A stretch of DNA of 43,184 bases from Candidatus Bathyarchaeota archaeon. Lineage in GTDB: Archaea; Thermoproteota; Bathyarchaeia; Bathyarchaeales; SOJC01. The position numbers were made by a program, and so were the translations under genes. The stretch spans positions 1-43,184 of the forward strand of contig JAOUKM010000012.1 of assembly GCA_029882535.1 (NCBI GenBank). The letters run 5' to 3'. The notes under the pieces were generated by a model. The model worked only from the letters and a program-made list of their open reading frames with translations, was not told the DNA's origin and made no database searches. This document shows, one piece after another, positions 15,338 to 22,763 of this stretch. Each line of letters opens with the position of its first letter. Within the stretch, counting starts at the first letter, position 1.

Positions 15338-15454
15338 CTTATTGTTGCTAGCCCTTATTCCCATTCGTGTATAGGTTTATGGCATGTTATCATTTAGGGG
15401 TTGGGAGGGGCATGGTTATGTGTGTAGAGCCTTGGGATATCTATAGGTCAGGAT

Positions 15455-15995
15455 GTTAAAGAGAAAGTTAAGGTAGTTGAACTTACGAGAAACGATGCCT
15501 CATTGCCTAAGTTGAAGTATCGGTATATGACACCAGCTATTATGACTTATCGATTTGCCATGAAGCAAACTCTTGGAAAATAGCGTTGACTCTTAAACCT
15601 CTTGGGAAAACTCTGGAAGAGAAACATGAATCTAAGCTTTTCAGGGAATACGTTGAAGAGCCAAGAGTTTTCGTTGCTGAATTAGATGGTGAGCAAGTAG
15701 GCTGGATTGAGATAGGATATCATAAGTGGAATGATAGAATGCGGGTTTAGCAGTTTTTCGTCAAAGAACAGTTTCATAGAAGAGGTATCCGAACACTGTT
15801 GATGAAGCAGGCTGTTAGGATGTCTAAGGAAAGAGGGGCAAGAATGCTGATTCTTAAAACACAAACATGCAACATTTCAGCCATCAACTTCTATATAAAA
15901 CAGGGATTTGAGCTAATTGGTTTTGACACTACACATTATTCCACCAAAACATAGAAAAGAAAGAAGTTAGGCTAGAATTAGGCTTAACCTTATAG
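15455..15995 (+). pseudogene. GNAT acetyltransferase, decayed
   Basis: The first piece (VKEKVKVVELTRNDASLPKL) is a typical GNAT first strand. After a frame change near 15515 the text is YDTSYYDLSICHEANSWKIA, PRVFVAELDGEQVGWIEIGY and DRMRV, then TAG at 15748-15750 in place of a probable Trp (TGG). Past it come QFFVKEQFHRRGIRTLLMKQ, the acetyl-CoA-binding motif A with RRGIRT, and TCNISAINFYIKQGFELIGF, motif B. A stop follows at 15952-15954, but KKEVRLELGLTL in another frame to TAG 15993-15995 looks like the lost C-terminus. No start codon with a ribosome site is left. At least two frame changes and one nonsense codon are present. Confidence 0.85.
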
Positions 15996-16006
15996 TGCTC
16001 GCAACA

Positions 16007-16528
16007 CTATGAAACTTGAAAAATTCCTACCTTCTTCATATAATCTTTCAAATATTTGAATGTGAGGTTTCTAAGAATATTGTCCCCTTTGAGGCTGACA
16101 ATAAAAGTGTCAGAAGCGGACATAAACTTCCCCCATTCAGTTTTAAGTGCACTCATTAACTCTGCATAATCAGTATAGTCTTTATGAACTGAAACGAACA
16201 TTCTATCCATTCCACAACCACGCCCTGTAGAGACAAAAATTATATTTGGATACTTTGAAAGAAAAGACTTAGCCTCTGACGGCTTTTCGTCAGGAGATGT
16301 CCCATGCTTCCAATGACCAAAAGTGAACGCCATAATTTCAAAACCAAGTTTTTCGAAATTCGGAATTGCAGTGTAGTCAAGCAGCTCTTCCTTTTCTAAT
16401 CCTGCTCTTCTTCTCGTAACGGTTGGCTGAGAAACCCCGATTTTCTTAGCTAGCTTTCTGTCGCTAATTTTGGAGTTCTTAACCAGCTCAAAGAGAATTT
16501 TATAGTCAACAGGCTTTAATTTTTTCAT
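16007..16528 (-). CDS. AsnC/Lrp-type winged-helix transcription regulator
   Basis: The 173-residue protein begins MKKLKPVDYKILFELVKNSK. A classic AsnC-type helix-turn-helix follows (ISDRKLAKKIGVSQPTVTRR), then a GLEKEELLDYTAIPNF wing. Residues 65-173 form a larger ligand-domain-like region that is not a plain RAM domain (AFTFGHWKHGTSPDEKPSEA, STGRGCGMDRMFVSVHKDY), so the effector is unknown. ATG 16528 is favoured because GGTTGATG lies just upstream; TTG 16543 would add five residues. A palindromic TATA box (16578-16587) and a 30-base dyad (16593-16622) lie upstream, which suggests it is itself regulated, perhaps by its own product. Confidence 0.88.
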   Translation of the reverse strand: MKKLKPVDYKILFELVKNSKISDRKLAKKIGVSQPTVTRRRAGLEKEELLDYTAIPNFEKLGFEIMAFTFGHWKHGTSPDEKPSEAKSFLSKYPNIIFVSTGRGCGMDRMFVSVHKDYTDYAELMSALKTEWGKFMSASDTFIVSLKGDNILRNLTFKYLKDYMKKVGIFQVS

Positions 16529-16577
16529 ATCCGCATCAACCAACTCAGCTGAATATAAACAAAGCTTGTGTTTAAGC

Positions 16578-16622
16578 CTTATATAAGATTAATTGATACA
16601 TCAAGGCAATTTTCTGTATCAA
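16578..16622 (-). promoter_or_regulatory. Promoter with TATA box and 8-bp-arm dyad for the Lrp-type gene
   Basis: CTTATATAAG at 16578-16587 is a strong TATA box about 50-60 bases before ATG 16528. Five bases further upstream, TTGATACA (16593-16600) and TGTATCAA (16615-16622) form a perfect 8-bp inverted repeat with a 14-base spacer. Dyads right next to the BRE/TATA are typical binding sites for archaeal activators or autoregulators. Confidence 0.6.
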
Positions 16623-16700
16623 CCATTCAAATGAGCCCGAGCACTGGCATTGAACGGAATACCCTTACCATGATTGTGCAAAAAAAGCTGATGCGCCGCG

Positions 16701-16865
16701 CTAGCCAAAATTAACTCCTTTTCTTTCTGAAAAGTCATACCATTTCCAAATCTCTTTAATCGCTTTCTCAGAGTATCCTTTATGCTTCAGCAAGATTCTG
16801 AAAGCAAAGATCGGTTTCATTTCGGAATTGTCACCAATCCAAATAGAAACTCGTGAACTTGACAT
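16701..16865 (-). CDS. 54-residue small protein, function unknown
   Basis: A short gene from ATG 16865 to TAG 16701-16703. The product reads MSSSRVSIWIGDNSEMKPIF, AFRILLKHKGYSEKAIKEIW, then KWYDFSERKGVNFG. It looks like a strand followed by two amphipathic helices, and the codon pattern looks genuinely coding with no low-complexity bias. I have a sense of similar KGYSEKAI...KWYDFS proteins in related archaea but cannot name a family. The gene lies upstream of, and on the same strand as, the Lrp-type regulator gene, which has its own promoter in between. No ribosome binding site is visible, so it may be translated from a leaderless mRNA. Confidence 0.6.
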   Translation of the reverse strand: MSSSRVSIWIGDNSEMKPIFAFRILLKHKGYSEKAIKEIWKWYDFSERKGVNFG

Positions 16866-17571
16866 AAAAATTCTGAATTCTAAATTCTATTTTCAAATAA
16901 GATTCAACTGACCATTCTCAAATAACTCTGCACATGCACATGAGTTTTGAGAAAACTGTTCCTTCTTTTCTTCATTATTTGGAACCGATTACCGTAGACA
17001 CGCCATTTAAGAGAAAGTGCACTCATGAAAACATCTAAAGCATGACCGAATTTTAAGTGGATACTCTTGAGATTTCTTTTCTTCATTTTGTATTGTCTAT
17101 TCAATGTCTCTAGAATACTATCCTTTTCTATAGCAGAAGTGCTTCTTGTTTGAGAATAAGAAATATATCTAAAGCGTTTATTTATTCATAATGGCGAGTG
17201 TGAGGCATCTATTCTAGACAAATGTCTAGAATTTTTCTTCACTTTATCTCCCCCCTCCACTCGCCACGTAATAAATGAAAACATTGGAAAAATGAAATTT
17301 TAACCTGTTCTCTTTTTTCCTTGTGGATCACTTCCGATCCTCAATGGTGAACTCAAGCAACTTCTTCAGAAGATTGGCCAGCTACTCTTAAAATTCGTTT
17401 TTAGTGGTTCGATAATGATTTTGCTCTGTGTGTATATTATGATTCTAGCGGTGTTGCTATTATAGATTTAGCCAGAATTGTGCAGGGTAGATATAATCTA
17501 TGCAAAGATAGAAGATGTGTGCAAAAAATATAATAGTCTGTGAGATATAATGAATTTCGGAGAAAGGAAAA
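16866..17571. other. 700-base region without a firm gene
   Basis: On the minus strand a 66-codon frame (16904-17104) contains FGHALDVFMSALSLKWRVYG, but its tail looks better in another frame (NEEKKEQFSQNSCACAELFE), so it may be one more damaged gene. The nested inverted repeat at 17193-17265 is listed separately. Bases 17280-17571 are AT-rich and hold no gene; GGAGAAAGG at 17559-17567 is the ribosome binding site of the next gene. Confidence 0.35.
17193..17265. repeat. Nested inverted repeat with a perfect inner palindrome
   Basis: The outer arms GGCGAGTG (17193-17200) and CACTCGCC (17258-17265) are perfect complements and extend inward by GAGG/CCTC with one bulged T, giving 12 pairs. Outside them TTTATT-rich flanks are roughly complementary as well. 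Inside, ATTCTAGACA (17211-17220) and TGTCTAGAAT (17223-17232) form a perfect 10-bp palindrome with an AA spacer, followed by a T run. It could be a structured RNA, a strong terminator, a protein-binding site or a small MITE-like element. Confidence 0.6.
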
Positions 17572-19344
17572 ATGAAAAAGGCAATGTTAGTAATAGTACA
17601 GACTCTGCTTTTGATCAGTATTTTGACGATGGTGTTTGAAATACGACAGATGAGGGCTTCTGATAGCCCGCAAATATGGTACGTAGGTCCCACAAAGCCT
17701 CCAACATACCCAGATTTTGCTACGATACAAGAGGCGATAAACAACGCTAGTGTGAAGCCAGGGGATATAATTGAAGTTATGGAAAATGACACGTCTCCTT
17801 ACTATGAGCATGTGGTTGTGAACAAGTCTTTGACAATTAGGAATTATGATACTCATCAGCCCGTTATCAATGGTCGGGGGTACGGAGCTGTGGTTAATAT
17901 AACTGCACCAAACGTTGTGATCAACAATTTAAAGATACAGAATGGTGACTATGGTTTATTCATATTTTATTCGAGTAACATTACTTTGAGAAATAACGAG
18001 ATAATTGGCAACACATGGAATTTCGCAGTAGAAGGCCTGTCTACACACATTGACCATTTCATCCAAGACATCGACGAGTCAAATACCGTTGACGGGAAAC
18101 GAATTTGTTACTTTGTAGATCAGCAGGACAAGTCAATTCCCAAGGATGCTGGATATGTAGCTATTGTAAATTCGAGAAACATTACCGCAGAGAATTTATG
18201 CCTCAAAAGTAACTACCGAGGCACATTAGTGGTGAATTCTACAATTGTAACCATACAAAACATAACCTTTGAAAATCACCACAAATGTGTATCGGTGATA
18301 AAGTCTACAAGTGTAACCATACAAGACTTGGAGCTCCTAGAGCCTATGTATTCCGTTAGTAATTGGCAAGGAATACAACTTATCACTAGTAGCAATTCTA
18401 AAGTCCAAAATGTGGCTGTATCACATCATACTCATGGTGGAATTGCAATTTGGTTGGCGGGTTCAGAAAACAATAGCATTATGAACAATAAACTGTTTAG
18501 CCAATCCGATGTGATGGGAGGCATATGGCTGGGTTATTCAGATGGCAATTATATCATTGATAATGTAATAACAAACAGTACGTCTTATGGGAAATATACA
18601 TTGTGCATTGTGCTGGAGCAGTCTCATAACAACGTAATCGCTAGCAACCACCTCTCAACATTAACAGAGCTTCCACATCATACGTTAGTTTTTTCAAATT
18701 CAAATGGAACAATTCTTCATCACAACAACTTTGCAAGCTACAAACACACAATCTTGAATTTCACGTCATTCAATACTAGCTGGGATAATGGTTTAGAAGG
18801 CAATTACTGGAGTGACTATGAAGGACAGGATGACGGAAGCGGAGGAAGAATCCTTGGTGACGGAATTGGTGACACAAAGATACCTCATCACGGAGACAAT
18901 TACCCGCTAATAGAACCATGGAGTGCCAAAAGAATATTTTGCCGACAAGTGATTTCGTTGAGTGGGAAACTTATTGATACAGCTCAAGCGATTTTTACAA
19001 CTAGTGACTGCACTTTAGCTTCGTTCAAATTTAACAGAACCCTCAAACAAATCAGCTTAAAAGCTACAGCAGGCTACTCTGGGATCTTAAACATAACGAT
19101 TCCTAGGGACTGGCTAGACGGCCCATTCAAAGTTCTTGTTAACGGATCTGAAGTAGAAATTCTTCCGCCGGAAGCCAATGACACCTATACTTTCATAAAC
19201 ATTACTTACGTGAGAGGCCGCTACACTCTAGACATTGTAGGAAAAGAACTTGGAGGTTTCCCAGGCGACTATGACGGAGATGGTCAGGTTACTATCTACG
19301 ATGTAGTAAAAGTCACCGGCAACTATGGAGCAAAAGAACCATAA
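17572..19344 (+). CDS. Secreted NosD-like right-handed beta-helix protein with dockerin-like end
   Basis: The 590-residue protein has a signal peptide (residues 1-29, with AMLVIVQTLLLISILTMVF). A NosD-type start follows (PDFATIQEAINNASVKPGDI), then about 380 residues of beta-helix repeats with many SNNNxIxxN-like turns (NVVINNLKIQNGDYGLFIFY, NSIMNNKLFS, YIIDNVITNS). The stretch EGNYWSDYEGQDDG and GDGIGDTKIP is the calcium-rich loop common in these archaeal proteins. A beta-sandwich-like region follows, and the end (DYDGDGQVTIYDVVKVTGNY) is one dockerin-type EF-hand repeat. Many N-x-S/T sites suggest surface glycosylation. It is likely a cell-surface carbohydrate-binding or carbohydrate-acting protein. 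GGAGAAAGG lies 4 bases before the ATG. Confidence 0.88.
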   Translation: MKKAMLVIVQTLLLISILTMVFEIRQMRASDSPQIWYVGPTKPPTYPDFATIQEAINNASVKPGDIIEVMENDTSPYYEHVVVNKSLTIRNYDTHQPVINGRGYGAVVNITAPNVVINNLKIQNGDYGLFIFYSSNITLRNNEIIGNTWNFAVEGLSTHIDHFIQDIDESNTVDGKRICYFVDQQDKSIPKDAGYVAIVNSRNITAENLCLKSNYRGTLVVNSTIVTIQNITFENHHKCVSVIKSTSVTIQDLELLEPMYSVSNWQGIQLITSSNSKVQNVAVSHHTHGGIAIWLAGSENNSIMNNKLFSQSDVMGGIWLGYSDGNYIIDNVITNSTSYGKYTLCIVLEQSHNNVIASNHLSTLTELPHHTLVFSNSNGTILHHNNFASYKHTILNFTSFNTSWDNGLEGNYWSDYEGQDDGSGGRILGDGIGDTKIPHHGDNYPLIEPWSAKRIFCRQVISLSGKLIDTAQAIFTTSDCTLASFKFNRTLKQISLKATAGYSGILNITIPRDWLDGPFKVLVNGSEVEILPPEANDTYTFINITYVRGRYTLDIVGKELGGFPGDYDGDGQVTIYDVVKVTGNYGAKEP

Positions 19345-19517
19345 CAAGCGAATCCCTTTTTTCTCTAACATCGAAATTCACTATTCCCTGCTCTAATACA
19401 CTGAACACATACGCGTCAAAAAGAGCAAATACTACGGAAACCGAAAAATAGTTGACTCTGTTTTAAGTAGCTACTCTTAAATGAAAGAAAGTTTGGCAGT
19501 TAAGTGAGCGACCTAGG

Positions 19518-20366
19518 TTGGCAGTCATCGAAACTAAAGACTTAACATATACGTATCCAAACGCTACAAAACCCGCTATCCACGGAGTCTCATTAAAAAT
19601 CGAAAAAGGTGAGTTCGTCATCCTTACAGGTCCAAGCGGATGTGGAAAAACCACTCTCTGCCGATGTTTTAACGGTTTGATCCCCCACTTCTACCAAGGA
19701 GAGCTAACAGGCGAAATCCAAGTCGCTGGCTTAAACGTTGCAGGCAATCCAATTCACAAGCTTACCCTTCATGTTGGACTAGTATTCCAAAACCCCGAAA
19801 ACCAGTTGTTTGCCCTATCAGTTGAAAAAGACGTCGCTTTCGGGCTGGAAAACCTCGGTGTTCCACGAGAGGATATGCAGAAGCAAGTAGACTGGGCGCT
19901 AGAGACCAGTGGCATTTATAACCTGCGTGAGAGAGCACCTGACGAGCTTTCTGGAGGACAGCAGCAACGAGTAGCTATTGCAAGCATCATTGCCATGCGT
20001 CCTGAAATCATGGTGCTAGACGAGCCAACCTCTTTCCTAGATCCTATGGGCGCTGAAAAAATCTTCGAAGTTATAGATAAGCTGAATAAATCTTTAGGCA
20101 TTACAGTAATTTTAGTTGAACACCGGCTGGATTTAGCGGCAAGATATGCAAACCATGTTATTGTAATGGATAAAGGAAAAATTATCTTAGATGGTGAACC
20201 TAGAACGGTTTTAGGCTCTCAAAAAGCCCGTTTACTAGGAGTTGGGATACCGAAAGCAACAAGACTGTACCAAATTCTCGAAGAGGAAAATGGACTGAAA
20301 ACGGATAACGTGCCAGTAACGTCCGAGGAGATTGTAAAGCTTTTGCGCGAGGTTTTGAAAACATGA
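19518..20366 (+). CDS. ecfA1: ECF transporter ATPase subunit A1
   Basis: The 282-residue ABC ATPase has Walker A LTGPSGCGKTTLCRCFNGL, a Q-loop VFQNPENQLFALSVE typical of ECF ATPases, signature LSGGQQQRVAIAS, Walker B MVLDEPTSFLDP and switch His in VEHRLDLAA. It drives uptake of a vitamin, metal or other micronutrient through EcfT and an S component. The start is TTG 19518, as no other start lies between it and the domain. A TATA-like TCTTAAAT near 19476 sits about 40 bases upstream. Its stop overlaps the ATG of the next gene by 4 bases (ATGA), so the three ECF genes form an operon. Confidence 0.93.
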   Translation: MAVIETKDLTYTYPNATKPAIHGVSLKIEKGEFVILTGPSGCGKTTLCRCFNGLIPHFYQGELTGEIQVAGLNVAGNPIHKLTLHVGLVFQNPENQLFALSVEKDVAFGLENLGVPREDMQKQVDWALETSGIYNLRERAPDELSGGQQQRVAIASIIAMRPEIMVLDEPTSFLDPMGAEKIFEVIDKLNKSLGITVILVEHRLDLAARYANHVIVMDKGKIILDGEPRTVLGSQKARLLGVGIPKATRLYQILEEENGLKTDNVPVTSEEIVKLLREVLKT

Positions 20367-21181
20367 TAAAAGTCAAAGACGTTTACTTCACTTATCCAAC
20401 CGGCGTTGAAGCGTTGAAAGGAGTCTCTCTAACAATAAGAGATGGCGAATTCATAGCCATAATGGGTCAAAACGGCGCTGGAAAAACAACGTTAATAAAA
20501 CATTTCAACGGGCTGCTGAAACCCACAAAGGGAGAGGTTTTGGTTGGCAGCGTAAATACGAAAACTACAAGCGTGGCTAGACTCGCGCGAAACGTAGGGT
20601 TTGTCTTCCAAAATCCCGACAACCAACTTTTCTGTGAAACCGTAGAAGAAGAAGTTGCCTTCGCCCTCAAAAACTTCGGCTACAAAGACACCACATTAAA
20701 AAAGAGAGTGACATGGGCTCTGAACCTGTTAGGGCTTACGGAATACCGGAAAACCTCGCCTTTCATGCTTAGCGGAGGCGAAAGAAAACGTGTTGCTCTA
20801 GCGTCGGTGCTTGCTTGGAACCCTAAAGTTGTGGTAATGGACGAACCTACAATAGGACAAGACTACCAGCAAAAGGAAATACTTCGCCAATTTATAATCC
20901 AACTGAACACGCAAGGAAAAACCGTTGTAGTAGTCACTCACGATGTGGAGTTCGTAGCGGAATGTAACCCCCGCGTAATACTAATGTCTGAAGGAAAAAT
21001 CGTCGCAGACGGTGTCGGAAAAAAAGTGCTCACAGATATTGACCGTTTAACTCAAGCTTCTATAGTGCTGCCGCAAGTAGCTCAGATATTTATGGGTTTA
21101 ACAGATTTTGGGCTACCAACAGATGTAATTGACCTTTACGAAGCAAGAGAAATCCTGATGAAACGGCTGGGTGAGAAATGA
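20363..21181 (+). CDS. ecfA2: ECF transporter ATPase subunit A2
   Basis: The second ABC ATPase, 272 residues, differs clearly from A1, as in heterodimeric ECF modules. It has Walker A IMGQNGAGKTTLIKHFNGLL, Q-loop VFQNPDNQLFCETVEEEVAF, signature LSGGERKRVALAS, Walker B VVVMDEPTIGQD and switch VVVTHDVEFVAEC. The sequence after Walker B (IGQDYQQKE) replaces the common GLDP, which is frequent in A2-type subunits. Start and stop both overlap their neighbours by ATGA. It works with EcfA1 to power the transporter at the inner face of the membrane. Confidence 0.93.
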   Translation: MIKVKDVYFTYPTGVEALKGVSLTIRDGEFIAIMGQNGAGKTTLIKHFNGLLKPTKGEVLVGSVNTKTTSVARLARNVGFVFQNPDNQLFCETVEEEVAFALKNFGYKDTTLKKRVTWALNLLGLTEYRKTSPFMLSGGERKRVALASVLAWNPKVVVMDEPTIGQDYQQKEILRQFIIQLNTQGKTVVVVTHDVEFVAECNPRVILMSEGKIVADGVGKKVLTDIDRLTQASIVLPQVAQIFMGLTDFGLPTDVIDLYEAREILMKRLGEK

Positions 21182-21963
21182 GCGTTTTTGACGGTTTAAA
21201 GTTCAGAAGAGTTACGTCTCCCATCCACATGCTAGACCCGCGAATCAAGTTTCTTTATGTCTGCTCAATTTTCGTGGTCGCAATACTCTTTTGGGAATTA
21301 CTTCCCCTAATCATCTTATTTCTAATGCAAATTCCGTTTGTTCTTTTGGCGCGTGTTCAGAAAGAATGGGTACGCTCTCTGAGAGGAGCAGCGTTTCTAG
21401 CTGTAATTATTTTCAGTACTAACCTTTTTTTCAGGTTTATGTATACAGGTTATCCAACGCTTCAGGACATTGAATATGCTTCAGCAATGACACTGCGCTT
21501 CGTAGTACTTGTCGAATCCTTCTCAGTATTCTTTCTAACAACTTCGCCAGACCATTTGGGTTTGGCTTTGGAGCAAAGCCACGTTCCATACGAGTTTTGC
21601 TTCGCCTTCACCACTGCCGTAAGGTTTGTTCCAGTCTTGGCTGATGAAGCCCAAACGATTATGGATGCTCAGAAAGCTCGGGGGCTGGAGCTTGAAAAAG
21701 GAAACTTTTTGAAGAGAATAAGAAACTACATTCCAATTCTCATCCCCCTAATCATCAGTGCCATTCGCAGAAGTCTAGAGCTCGCAGAAGCTATGGAATC
21801 GAGAGCTTGGGGCGCCATCGAAAAGCGCACTAACCTGTACGTTTTGAAAATGAGAAAAGCTGACTATTTGCTAATCTTAGCTTCCATTCTTATATTGATA
21901 ATCGGTGTTTACATACGGTATTATGTGCCTACACCGTCATTTTCAGACCTTTTAAAGCTGTAA
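21178..21963 (+). CDS. ecfT: ECF transporter transmembrane subunit EcfT
   Basis: The 261-residue membrane protein has about five helices (for example FLYVCSIFVVAILFWELLPL and ILASILILIIGVYIRYYV). It also has both cytoplasmic coupling motifs of EcfT: DAQKARGLELEKGNF and EAMESRAWGAIEKR, the two A-R-G/A boxes that contact the ATPases. It couples ATP hydrolysis to toppling of an S component. No S component follows; the nearest candidate is at 36404, about 14 kb away, so this is a group II type module that may share several S components. ATG 21178 overlaps the ecfA2 stop. Confidence 0.92.
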   Translation: MSVFDGLKFRRVTSPIHMLDPRIKFLYVCSIFVVAILFWELLPLIILFLMQIPFVLLARVQKEWVRSLRGAAFLAVIIFSTNLFFRFMYTGYPTLQDIEYASAMTLRFVVLVESFSVFFLTTSPDHLGLALEQSHVPYEFCFAFTTAVRFVPVLADEAQTIMDAQKARGLELEKGNFLKRIRNYIPILIPLIISAIRRSLELAEAMESRAWGAIEKRTNLYVLKMRKADYLLILASILILIIGVYIRYYVPTPSFSDLLKL

Positions 21964-22057
21964 GTCTCCGCAAAAACTCTTATTGTTAAACTAGCTGGCT
22001 ACCACAAGATTTTTAATAAGTAAAAAAGTATGCCTCTCCCGGCGAAAAAGCTTGAAA

Positions 22058-22651
22058 ATGCTGAAAGCCGCAGCCCGAGAACTCCTTGCTGGCGCACAAA
22101 AAGCCATAGAAGCACTAGATTCTGAACAAGTGGAAAAAATGTTGCAAATGATAATCGAAGCCCAAAAAGAGAAAATCTTCGTTGTAGGAGTGGGTAGAAG
22201 CGGATTTGTCGGCCGTTCCTTCGCGTTGCGTTTGATGAATCTAGGATTCAACGTATATTTCTTAGGCGAAACCATAACACCAGCCGGCGGAAAAAATGAC
22301 TTGGTTATCGCCATCTCAGGCACCGGCATGACGAAGATGGTGCTAACTGCAAGCACGGCTGCAAAGGATATTAGTGCAAAGGTTATAGCCGTTACCACTT
22401 ATGCAAAGTCTCCCCTAGGAGACATAGCAGATCACATTGTTGTTCTTACCGGTCGAACGAAGATGGGTTGGCCTAGAGAAGAAGACTATCTTTCAAGGCA
22501 GATTTTGGGCGAACGTGAACCTCTGAGCCCTCTTGGTAGTATCTTTGAAAATAACTGTACGATATTTCTTGACAGTCTTATTGTAGAACTTATGTATCGC
22601 TTAAATAAGACTGAGGAAGAATTAAGGCGGAAGCATGCGACAATAGAATAG
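22058..22651 (+). CDS. hxlB: 6-phospho-3-hexuloisomerase (SIS domain)
   Basis: A 197-residue SIS-domain protein with IFVVGVGRSGFVGRSFALRL (phosphosugar-binding loop) and the PHI-typical VYFLGETITPAGGKNDLVIA then ISGTGMTKMV. The C-terminal part holds GREPLSPLGSIFE-like residues (GEREPLSPLGSIFENN). PHI interconverts 3-hexulose-6-phosphate and fructose-6-phosphate. In archaea lacking the oxidative pentose phosphate pathway it works with HPS to make ribulose-5-phosphate, releasing formaldehyde. No hps gene is in the window. ATG 22058 is chosen; TTG 22052 two codons upstream is also possible. The eL41 gene follows after 11 bases. Confidence 0.92.
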   Translation: MLKAAARELLAGAQKAIEALDSEQVEKMLQMIIEAQKEKIFVVGVGRSGFVGRSFALRLMNLGFNVYFLGETITPAGGKNDLVIAISGTGMTKMVLTASTAAKDISAKVIAVTTYAKSPLGDIADHIVVLTGRTKMGWPREEDYLSRQILGEREPLSPLGSIFENNCTIFLDSLIVELMYRLNKTEEELRRKHATIE

Positions 22652-22662
22652 AGGCGGATGCA

Positions 22663-22740
22663 ATGCGAGCTAAATGGAAAAAGAAAAGAAAAAGGCGAGA
22701 GAAAAAGAAGCGACAGCGGCGAAGAGAGAGATACAAGTAA
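22663..22740 (+). CDS. rpl41e: Ribosomal protein eL41 (25 residues)
   Basis: A tiny gene from ATG 22663 to TAA 22738-22740. The product starts MRAKWKKKRKRREKKKRQRR and ends RERYK. It matches eL41 of eukaryotes and archaea in the invariant MRAKWxKKR start, the length of exactly 25 residues and the almost pure Arg/Lys helix. eL41 is a single alpha helix bridging the two ribosomal subunits, near the decoding centre. GAGGCGG lies 6 bases before the ATG. It follows hxlB closely, which suggests cotranscription. Genes this short are usually missed in annotation. Confidence 0.9.
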   Translation: MRAKWKKKRKRREKKKRQRRRERYK

Positions 22741-22763
22741 TCCTTAGTTTTTTCGCTTAGCGC

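Noticed and set aside
14943-15750. TAG as a sense codon (pyrrolysine or other recoding)
   Set aside because: TAG ends several intact genes in the window, and both broken genes have additional frame changes that recoding cannot explain.
16904-17104. 66-codon minus-strand frame with MSALSLKWRVYG text
   Set aside because: The second half looks better in another frame, no start signal is clear and I recognise no family. It could be another damaged gene.
17380-19482. Repeated word AGCTACTCTTAAA flanking the NosD-like gene
   Set aside because: The shared word is only about 13 bases, no element ends are seen, and the right copy lies in a promoter-like spot before ecfA1. Chance or promoter similarity is simpler.
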